Assembly: GCA_035943635.1 (NCBI GenBank)
Contig: DASZBX010000038.1
Location: 1 to 64,000 of the forward strand
Source of the DNA: DASZBX01 sp035943635
Lineage (GTDB): Bacteria; Actinomycetota; Actinomycetes; Streptomycetales; Catenulisporaceae
Direction: 5' to 3'
Length of the DNA stretch: 64,000 bases
Position numbers and translations under genes: made by a program. Under the pieces are notes generated by a model, which made no database searches, was not told the origin of the DNA, and saw nothing but the letters and a program-made list of their open reading frames with translations. Of this stretch, positions 55,931-61,975 are shown in pieces; the first letter of the stretch is position 1, and every line of letters starts with the position of its first letter.

Positions 55931-55963
55931 GTGTTCAACTGCTCAGGGCACACAGTTGAACAC
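55931..55963. promoter_or_regulatory. Inverted repeat 2, same arms as repeat 1
   Basis: 11-bp perfect arms GTGTTCAACTG (55931-55941) and CAGTTGAACAC (55953-55963) are separated by 11 nt. It starts 76 bp after the start of repeat 1 and shares its 9-bp arm sequence. The centre does not match the PAS-LuxR core. Two copies of the same long palindrome between a gene end and a PKS start suggest a paired operator. Confidence 0.65.
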
Positions 55964-55974
55964 CCTCGCCCGCC

Positions 55975-55994
55975 ATCGCGGATCACTCCGCGAT
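55975..55994 (-). terminator. Hairpin spanning the stop codon of the small DUF5988-like gene
   Basis: ATCGCGGA and TCCGCGAT form an 8-bp stem with a 4-nt loop; the TGA stop codon (55983-55985) falls in and beside the loop. There is no T-run after it on the minus strand, so it may be a weak terminator, an mRNA stabiliser, or chance. Confidence 0.3.
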
Positions 55995-56228
55995 CCGGGT
56001 CCGGGTCACCCAGCGGTAGACCCGGCGGGGCCGGCCGTCGAAGCCGCCGGAGTGCTCCTCGGTGCGCTCGAAGTGCTCGTAGCCGCCGTTGTGCGGCAGT
56101 TTGATCTTGCCATCGCCGGGCTCGGCCATACGTTCCCGCAGGTCGCGCGGGATGTCGGCCGGGCCGCCTTCCAACAGGGCGTCCAGTTGGGCGCAATATG
56201 CGTCCAGTGCCGAGGTCTCGTCGTTCAT
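55983..56228 (-). CDS. Small DUF5988-like protein
   Basis: 81 aa. I start at ATG 56228, which has AGGAAG 9 nt upstream and gives a protein beginning MNDETSALDAYCAQ. The reading frame stays open further upstream (to 56510), but that extension is Arg/Pro-rich and unlike a protein. The sequence has LEGGPADIPRDLR near the N-terminus and a conserved-looking core KIKLPHNGGYEHFERTEE followed by RRVYRWVTRTRIAE. From memory this matches small actinobacterial DUF5988 proteins, often found beside PKS and NRPS clusters; their function is unknown. No membrane segment or signal peptide is seen. It lies upstream of the PKS operon in the same orientation, 405 nt away, and could be co-transcribed through the hairpin at its stop codon or separately expressed. 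The family call rests on the GGYEHFERT block; any role in biosynthesis is inference from position. Confidence 0.7.
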   Translation of the reverse strand: MNDETSALDAYCAQLDALLEGGPADIPRDLRERMAEPGDGKIKLPHNGGYEHFERTEEHSGGFDGRPRRVYRWVTRTRIAE

Positions 56229-56337
56229 GTCAGCCCACTTCCTGCCGTCGAACGGGAAAGGAAACACCGTGGCTCGCGGTCGGCCGGTACGCACCCGGGG
56301 ATGCGCCGCACACCGGCCCGTTTCCGGCGGCGCCCGG

Positions 56338-56446
56338 CGAATGTGGCGAATGTCTCCACGGCGGGCGCCCGGATTCCGGACGAGCATGGCTCTAGGATGG
56401 GGTATCGACACGTGTCTTGAACACATTCGGGCGATGCTTACATTCG
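56338..56446. repeat. Four copies of the heptamer CGAATGT/ACATTCG
   Basis: CGAATGT occurs at 56338-56344 and 56347-56353 (9-nt period). Its complement ACATTCG occurs at 56423-56429 and 56440-56446 (17-nt period). The second pair overlaps the candidate promoter. A fifth copy sits at 56647-56653 inside the next gene. Such density of one A/T-containing 7-mer is unexpected by chance in GC-rich DNA and suggests binding sites of a regulator. Confidence 0.5.
56407..56444 (+). promoter_or_regulatory. Candidate promoter of the C-A-PCP gene with adjoining palindrome
   Basis: TTGAAC (56417-56422) and TACATT (56439-56444) are separated by 16 nt, a plausible sigma-70-type pair. A perfect 10-bp palindrome GACACGTGTC (56407-56416) abuts the -35 element, and heptamer copies overlap the spacer and the -10. 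The predicted transcript would have a leader of roughly 120 nt. This is a by-eye prediction. Confidence 0.4.
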
Positions 56447-56563
56447 AACGCTCCATCGGTAAGCTGCGTTCCGCGACACCATTCACTTCGCGGCCACCGG
56501 ATGTCCACACTCACACGGCGGCAGACGTCCACAATCATCTTCGGTACCTGGCATCTCAGCCTT

Positions 56564-56567
56564 GGAG
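56564..56567 (+). promoter_or_regulatory. Ribosome binding site deciding the GTG start of the C-A-PCP gene
   Basis: GGAG is 6 nt before GTG 56574. It overlaps the alternative in-frame TTG at 56562, which therefore cannot be the start. Confidence 0.75.
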
Positions 56568-56573
56568 AACCCC

Positions 56574-59500
56574 GTGAACACCTCTGCTTCGCCGTACACC
56601 CGGCGCATTGGCCCGGCTGAATGGATATACATCGGAATGGGCGTTCCGAATGTCATTCAGCACGTTTTCGAAGGTGAGGGGGACCTCACCGCGGAAGCCC
56701 TCGCCGCGGCGGTCGCCGCCGTCGCCGAGGTGTGCCCCGGCACCCGGTTGCACCGCCGGCGCCGGCGCTGGGTCGACAGCGGCGTGGCCCCGGCCGTGCG
56801 CGTGGTCGACGTCCAGCCCGGCCAGGACCTGCTGGACGACCCCGCGCTGCAGACCACCCTGAACGACGGCGGCCCGACCTGCGAGGTGCTCTACGTCCCC
56901 GGCCGGCTCGGCCCGGACGGCGCCCGGCAGCCGCTGAAGCTGGTCTTCCGCGGCTTCCACGGCGTGACCGACGCCCGCGGCGTGCTGATCTGGGCCGCCG
57001 ACGTCTTCCGGGTGCTGCGCGGCGAGCAGCCGCTCGGCGCGCCCTCCACGCTCAACAGCGACGAGTTCCTGCGCAGCGTCCTGCCCGAGGGCCTGCCGCC
57101 GATCCCGGGCGGCCAGGGCAAGCAGGAGTGGCCCTCGGTGATGGCCCCGCTCACCCGCGGCCGCAACGGCCTGATCTGGCGTCGCCGGACCCTCGTCGGC
57201 ACCCAGGCCGCGGTCACCGCCAAGGTGATCGCCGCGGTCGCCGCCACCCTGCCGGCCTCAGATGCGGCTACTGCCGCGGCTGCGGCTCCGGTGAAGGGCC
57301 GGTTCTTCGTCCCGGTCGACCTGCGCCGCCACCAGCCGGACCTGCGCTCCACCGGCTGGTTGTCGCTGGCCGTCGACATCGACGTGACGCCGGGCACCGG
57401 CTGGGAAGACGTGCACCAGGAGCTGCTGACCGGGCTGGCCGAGAAGCGGGAGATCGCTCTGCGCACCGCGCCCTGGCTGCGGCGGGTGCCGCTGCCGGTC
57501 GTGCGCGTGCTCGGCGACGGCATGGAGAGCACCGCGGTCCGCAAGCAGCTGTACATGGGCACGGCCTTCGTCACCAACCTCGGGTTCACCAATCTGGCTG
57601 ACTACAGCGCCGACTCCTTCCAGACCACGACGCTCTACAACCTCGGCGGGTCCGGGCCGTCCGCGCCGCCCGGAATCGACCTGATCGAGAGCGCCGGCCG
57701 GACCGAGATCGTGCTGACCTGGCGCAACGTGCCCGGAGCGGCCGAGCGGATGGACGCGCTGCTGGACCTGATCGTCGAATCGCTCTCCCCTCGGGCCGAC
57801 CGCGACCCGGCGGTCAACCACACCGACACGCAGCTGCCGTCCTCGCGCACTCTGCTCCAGCTGTTCCGCGACCAGGTCGAGCGCGTCCCCGACGCGATCG
57901 CGCTGAGCGGTCCGGAAGGCGACCTGAGCTACCGCGACCTGAGCCTGCGGGCGGACGCGGTCGCCGCGGACCTGCGGGCCCGGGGCGTCCGGCGCGGCGA
58001 GGTGGTCGGCATCCTGGCCGAGCGCACCCAGGCCGCGATCGCCGCGATCTGGGGCATCCTGCGGGTCGGCGCCGCGTACCTGCCGCTGGACGTGCAGCAC
58101 CCGGACGTGCGCCTGGCCGGCCTGCTCGCCGACTCGGGCGCGCGCTACTGCCTGGTGCAGGCCCCGCACGACACCCGGGACCATCTGCCGGAGGGCTGCA
58201 AGCCGATCAGCCTGGACTATCTGGGCACGGTCACCGGCCCGGAGCTGTCCCGGCAGTCGGAGCAGAACGAGGACACGCAGCTGCGGCCGGACGACCTAGC
58301 CTACGTCCTGTACACCTCCGGCTCCACCGGGCGCCCCAAGGGCGTGCAGATCGAGCACGGCAGCCTGCTGAACTACCTGCACTGGGGCGCCGCGGAGTTC
58401 GGGGTCGACGAGAGCACCCGGCTGCCGCTGCTGACCTCGCTGTCCTTCGACGTGTCCGGCACGTCGATCTTCCTGCCGCTGATCAGCGGCGCAACGGTCG
58501 TCCTGGTCCAGGACCAGCCGACCCACCTGACCCTGCGCAGCCTGCTGGTGGACTCCGGCGCCACGATGCTCAACCTCACCCCCTCGCACCTGGAGCTGAT
58601 CGGCCGCCTGGCCGTCAGCCCGAAGGGTTTCCGCAGCATCGTCGTGGTCGGCGAGCAGCTGCGGACCGAGGTGGCCGCGCGGGCGCAGGAGATGTTCGGC
58701 CCGGACTGCCGGATCATCAACGAGTACGGTCCGACCGAGGCCACGATCGGCCTGACCGCGTACACCTTCGACCCGGTCCGCGACGGTGAGCGCGCGGCCG
58801 TGCCGATCGGCGTCCCGGCGTACAACACTCAGATCCACCTGCTCGACGCCAACAAGCGCTTCGTGCCGGCCGGCGAGGTGGGCGAGATGTACCTGGCCGG
58901 GGTGCAGCTGGCCCGCGGCTACCTGGGCCGCCCGGACCTGGACGCCGAACGGTTCCCGACCCTGGCCGACGGCACCCGGGTGTACCGCACCGGCGACCTG
59001 GCCCGGCGGCTGCCGGACGGCGGCCTGGAGTTCCTCGGCCGGATCGACGACCAGGTGAAGGTCCGCGGCCACCGGGTCGAGCCGGCCGAGATCGCCAACA
59101 CCCTCGAAGAGCACCCGAGCGTGGACCGCGCGGTCGTGGTGGCCCGCAGCCGCCCGGACGGCACCGGCAAGGCGCTGTACGGGTACGTGCTGGTCAACAC
59201 CGAGGTGAGTGTGGAGGAGTTGCAGGCGCACACCGCCGAGCGGCTGCCCGCGTACATGGTCCCGGCGGCCACGTTCATCGTCCCGGAGATCCCGTACAGC
59301 GTCGCCGGCAAGGTGGATGTGCGTTCCCTGCCCGATCCCTTCGCCGGCCGGGCCGAGGCCGGGGCGGGCGACGGGCCGGGCGACCCGGACCGGGACAAGA
59401 TCGAGGCCCGGGTCGCGCTGGTGTGGTCCGGCATCCTGGGCATCGACGAGAACCAGATCGACCCGCAGACCGACTTCCACCAGCTCGGCGGCGACTCGCT

Positions 59501-59660
59501 TTCCTTCCTGACCATGCTGGCCGGGGTCTGCCGCGAGGTACTGCCACCGCAGCTGGAGACCGACTTCATGTCCCAGCTCGGCCGGGTGATCGCCCAGCCG
59601 ACCCTGACCACCGTCTCGGCGATCGCCCGCGAGGTGTCGCTGTCCGGGCAGGCGGGCTGA
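56574..59660 (+). CDS. Stand-alone condensation-like/adenylation/peptidyl-carrier protein
   Basis: 1028 aa from GTG 56574. Residues 1 to about 405 look like a condensation/acyltransferase-superfamily domain whose HHxxxDG motif is reduced to FHGVTDA (H129, D133). Residues about 420-925 are an adenylation domain: YTSGSTGRPKG (580-590), NEYGPTEAT, YRTGDL, GRIDDQVKVRGHRVE and a final catalytic lysine (K913) in SVAGKVD. A C-terminal carrier domain follows with LGGDS (S975). It should activate an amino or other carboxylic acid with ATP and load it on its own carrier. By-eye specificity residues are D-V-T-N-V-V-E-I-G-K. They share D, T, E, G and K with Asn-type codes, but no substrate can be called with confidence. 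There is no thioesterase or obvious docking tail. It is divergent from the PKS operon and is the only other biosynthetic gene in view, so it may supply a starter or side-chain acyl group. That role is inference. Confidence 0.9.
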   Translation: MNTSASPYTRRIGPAEWIYIGMGVPNVIQHVFEGEGDLTAEALAAAVAAVAEVCPGTRLHRRRRRWVDSGVAPAVRVVDVQPGQDLLDDPALQTTLNDGGPTCEVLYVPGRLGPDGARQPLKLVFRGFHGVTDARGVLIWAADVFRVLRGEQPLGAPSTLNSDEFLRSVLPEGLPPIPGGQGKQEWPSVMAPLTRGRNGLIWRRRTLVGTQAAVTAKVIAAVAATLPASDAATAAAAAPVKGRFFVPVDLRRHQPDLRSTGWLSLAVDIDVTPGTGWEDVHQELLTGLAEKREIALRTAPWLRRVPLPVVRVLGDGMESTAVRKQLYMGTAFVTNLGFTNLADYSADSFQTTTLYNLGGSGPSAPPGIDLIESAGRTEIVLTWRNVPGAAERMDALLDLIVESLSPRADRDPAVNHTDTQLPSSRTLLQLFRDQVERVPDAIALSGPEGDLSYRDLSLRADAVAADLRARGVRRGEVVGILAERTQAAIAAIWGILRVGAAYLPLDVQHPDVRLAGLLADSGARYCLVQAPHDTRDHLPEGCKPISLDYLGTVTGPELSRQSEQNEDTQLRPDDLAYVLYTSGSTGRPKGVQIEHGSLLNYLHWGAAEFGVDESTRLPLLTSLSFDVSGTSIFLPLISGATVVLVQDQPTHLTLRSLLVDSGATMLNLTPSHLELIGRLAVSPKGFRSIVVVGEQLRTEVAARAQEMFGPDCRIINEYGPTEATIGLTAYTFDPVRDGERAAVPIGVPAYNTQIHLLDANKRFVPAGEVGEMYLAGVQLARGYLGRPDLDAERFPTLADGTRVYRTGDLARRLPDGGLEFLGRIDDQVKVRGHRVEPAEIANTLEEHPSVDRAVVVARSRPDGTGKALYGYVLVNTEVSVEELQAHTAERLPAYMVPAATFIVPEIPYSVAGKVDVRSLPDPFAGRAEAGAGDGPGDPDRDKIEARVALVWSGILGIDENQIDPQTDFHQLGGDSLSFLTMLAGVCREVLPPQLETDFMSQLGRVIAQPTLTTVSAIAREVSLSGQAG

Positions 59661-59691
59661 GCAGACCGGCGGCGGTCGGGGCCGGGTGGGG

Positions 59692-61206
59692 TCAGCGTGG
59701 GCCGCCGTCCGCCTTCTCCCGGAGCATCACCAGGTCGGCAGTCTGGAACGCGCGGGCGAAGCCGGTGCCCGGGCCGAGTTCGGCCAGGCCGATCGCGAGC
59801 GAGACCGGGGTGCCGGGGACCAGTCCGGCCCAGTCGAACCGGGCCACCGCGTGGCCGAGCCGTTCGCTGACCCCGGCCGCCTCGGCCAGGGTTGTGTCCG
59901 GCAGGATGACCACGAACTCGTCGCCGCCGTAGCGGGCCAGGAAGTCCCCGGCCCGCAGGGCTCGGGTCATCAGCGCGGCGACCTGTTGCAGGACCTCGTC
60001 GCCGGACAAGTGGCCGTGCACGGTGTTGATCGCTTTGAAGCCGTTGAGGTCGGCGACCCCGATGGTGCCGTACGTGCCGTGGTTGACCAGGTCGCTGACG
60101 TAGCGTTCCAGGTGGCGGCGGTTGGGCAGCCCGGTCAGCGGGTCGGTGTGCGCCTCGTCGGTGTACCGGCGCAGGCTGCGGCGCAGGTCGTCCTGGTCCA
60201 GCCGGGCCGTGACACCCTCGATGTAGAGCCGGTTCAGCCGGCCCGGGCCGTTGACGATCGCGGCTATCGCGGACCGCTCGACGGCCAGCGCGGCCTTGTA
60301 GTCCCCGGCCGCGGCCAGCGCCAGGGCGCGCACCCGCAGCACCTCGGCGTCCTGGACCGTCCCGGACAGCACCGGGGACGCCAGCCCGGCCAGCGCCTGC
60401 TGCGGCCGGCCCGCCGCGATGGCCAGGCAGGCTTCGGCCAGCAGGTGCAGGCCCTGCTCCTCGGGGGTGCCCGGCGGGCAGGCGCGCAGCACGACGGCCG
60501 GATCCGGTCCGGTCCCGGCGCCCAGCGCGGCCAGGCGGGCGCCGGCGTAGGCGAAGTGCGGCAGGTCCCAGCGTTCGAGTTCGTCGGGCGTGAACGTGGT
60601 GTACACCTGGGTCAGTTCGCGCACGCAGCCGTCGGTGTCGCCCTGGTGGTCGAGCCACAGGGCGTGCCGCAGCATGATCTCCGGGTGCGCGTAGTGCACC
60701 GCGGCGACGCCCGCGTTCTTGGCGACCTGGTTGGCCAGGGCGAGCGTGGCCACGGCCTCCTCGTGGAAGCCGATGTAGGAGAAGATCGTGGCCAGGTCCT
60801 GCCAGGCGTCCGCGGCGTCCTTGGAGTCCGCGGTGACCCGTTCCAGCGCCCGCGCGCCGCGCACCAGGTGGGTGACGCAGCGTTCGAGCATGCCCTGGAA
60901 GTGGGCCACTCCCCCGGCCAGGGCGTGGAATTCCCCGCGCAGGGCCGGTTCGTCGCACCGGCCCAGGCTTTCGTGCAGGGCGTCGGCGACGGCCGGGCAC
61001 TCGTCGTAGCGTTCCAGGTTGAACAGCGCGGCGAATTTGATGATGTACAGCTTGGAGACCAGGGCTGCGTCACCACCCTGATCCGGGTCGCGGGCCAGGG
61101 TGTCGTCGACCAGGGGGACGGCGCGCTCCGGCTGCCCGTCGTGCAGCAACTGGCACAGGGCGTCGATGTTCGACTGCCGCGTCGAGATCGCCTCATCCCG
61201 ACCCAC
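59692..61206 (-). CDS. GGDEF diguanylate cyclase with TPR-like N-terminal region
   Basis: 504 aa, GTG start at 61206 with GAGGGAAG about 6 nt upstream. Residues 1 to about 335 are alpha-helical, Ala/Leu-rich repeats of tetratricopeptide type (for example around 130-170 and 285-315) with no membrane segment. The GGDEF domain spans about 350-500: DPLTGLPNRR (355-364), the signature RYGGDEF (GGDEF at 427-431) and an inhibitory-site motif RAGD (418-421) exactly five residues before it. It should therefore make cyclic di-GMP from two GTP in the cytoplasm and be product-inhibited. There is no EAL domain. In actinomycetes cyclic di-GMP controls development and thereby many secondary-metabolite clusters. 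The gene ends 31 nt from the convergent C-A-PCP gene and probably marks the edge of the biosynthetic cluster rather than being part of it. Confidence 0.92.
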   Translation of the reverse strand: MGRDEAISTRQSNIDALCQLLHDGQPERAVPLVDDTLARDPDQGGDAALVSKLYIIKFAALFNLERYDECPAVADALHESLGRCDEPALRGEFHALAGGVAHFQGMLERCVTHLVRGARALERVTADSKDAADAWQDLATIFSYIGFHEEAVATLALANQVAKNAGVAAVHYAHPEIMLRHALWLDHQGDTDGCVRELTQVYTTFTPDELERWDLPHFAYAGARLAALGAGTGPDPAVVLRACPPGTPEEQGLHLLAEACLAIAAGRPQQALAGLASPVLSGTVQDAEVLRVRALALAAAGDYKAALAVERSAIAAIVNGPGRLNRLYIEGVTARLDQDDLRRSLRRYTDEAHTDPLTGLPNRRHLERYVSDLVNHGTYGTIGVADLNGFKAINTVHGHLSGDEVLQQVAALMTRALRAGDFLARYGGDEFVVILPDTTLAEAAGVSERLGHAVARFDWAGLVPGTPVSLAIGLAELGPGTGFARAFQTADLVMLREKADGGPR

Positions 61207-61464
61207 CTGCGTCTTCCCTCGCCTCCGCTGGTCATGAAAGATGTGACCCGAGTGGGGTCAATCCTACCGCAGGCAAGGGTTTCCAAACCCCTCAGTGCAC
61301 TTATGCGCCCGGTCTGCCCGATCGGACCCGCGGGGCCGGCCGGCTGACCGTTCAGCTTCGCAGCACCCTGTTTGAACCCGGTGAGCAGCGACGATACCCG
61401 GGCGGTATCGGCGGCGCCGGATCGGTCTTGGACAGCGGCCGGGGTCGGGCGGTGAAATCGAGGC
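61207..61464. other. 258-nt divergent intergenic region with two short inverted repeats
   Basis: Lies between the GGDEF gene (minus) and the cupin gene (plus). TGACCC(N5)GGGTCA is at 61244-61260, and on the minus strand TTGACC at its edge could serve as a -35 for the GGDEF gene. GGGTTT-CC-AAACCC is at 61277-61290. Either could be an operator. No good -10 was found for either gene. Confidence 0.4.
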
Positions 61465-61959
61465 ATGACATACGAACCAGCCGTATCCGTCGTCGGCCCG
61501 GACGACGGCGAGACGATCCTGCTCGGCCCCACCCGGATGCGCATCCTGGAGGACGGCAGCACCACCGGGCACCGGCTCGGGATCGCCGAGAGCATCCTGC
61601 CGCCGCACTCGGACGGCCCGCCGCAGCACCGGCACGCCGGACACGACGAGGGCTTCTACATCATCTCCGGCCTGGTGCGGTTCACCGTCGGCGAGCAGAT
61701 CCACGACGCGACCGCGGGCACGCTCGTGATGGTCCCGCCCGGCGCTCCGCACACCTTCGCCAACCCCGGCGACGAACCGGCCGTGATGATCAGCACCTTC
61801 ACACCCGACCTGTATGTGCAGTACTTCCGCGACCTGCGGGACGCGATCGCCGCCGGGCGGCAGCTGACTCCGCAGACGAACATCGAGATCATGAGCCGCT
61901 ACGCCACGGAACCGGCCGCGGGCCTGCCCGCGGATCCCCGCGCCGAGCCGTCCGCGTAG
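61465..61959 (+). CDS. Single-domain cupin protein
   Basis: 164 aa from ATG 61465; the only purine-rich stretch upstream (GAGG) is too close for an ideal ribosome binding site. Both cupin motifs are complete: H55, H57 and E62 in HRHAGHDE with G69 closing motif 1, and GTLVMVPPGAPHTFAN with H96 for motif 2. The three His and one Glu should bind one metal ion. The overall pattern is that of small dioxygenase, quercetinase-like or sensor cupins, and substrate cannot be inferred. The C-terminal 45 residues are an amphipathic tail with a disordered, Pro/Ala-rich end. There is no signal peptide, so the protein is cytoplasmic. It is convergent with the glycosidase gene (16 nt between the ORFs) and divergent from the GGDEF gene. 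A link to the PKS is possible but unsupported. Confidence 0.88.
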   Translation: MTYEPAVSVVGPDDGETILLGPTRMRILEDGSTTGHRLGIAESILPPHSDGPPQHRHAGHDEGFYIISGLVRFTVGEQIHDATAGTLVMVPPGAPHTFANPGDEPAVMISTFTPDLYVQYFRDLRDAIAAGRQLTPQTNIEIMSRYATEPAAGLPADPRAEPSA

Positions 61960-61975
61960 ACGCCCAGGGCGCCTG

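Larger units (their letters stand above)
55578..55982. other. 405-nt leader/intergenic region upstream of the PKS operon
   Basis: No coding sequence is supported. The region is visibly less GC-rich than the genes around it and holds the two inverted repeats described separately, a hairpin at its right end, and a 10-bp palindrome TGAATATTCA at 55734-55743. I could not find a convincing -10/-35 pair for the PKS operon, although the minus strand has TTGACC just upstream of 55735. The PKS promoter most likely lies here. Confidence 0.6.
56229..56573. other. 345-nt divergent intergenic region with control elements
   Basis: Lies between the DUF5988-like gene (minus) and the C-A-PCP gene (plus). It holds four heptamer copies, the palindrome GACACGTGTC and a candidate promoter, annotated separately. 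No additional gene is supported. Confidence 0.6.

Noticed and set aside
55678..56104. Plus-strand ORFs in the PKS leader region (55678-55959, 55733-56104)
   Set aside because: They run across the inverted repeats and the antisense of the DUF5988-like gene, with no ribosome binding site and no family resemblance.
56229..56510. N-terminal extension of the DUF5988-like ORF to 175 aa
   Set aside because: The extension is Arg/Pro-rich, crosses the promoter region of the divergent gene and has no ribosome binding site; the 81-aa form has one and covers the conserved part.
56562..56573. TTG 56562 as start of the C-A-PCP gene
   Set aside because: The codon overlaps the apparent ribosome binding site GGAG, which instead serves GTG 56574.
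59661..59691. Bidirectional terminator between the convergent C-A-PCP and GGDEF genes
   Set aside because: The 31-nt gap is G-rich but shows no stable inverted repeat or T-run.
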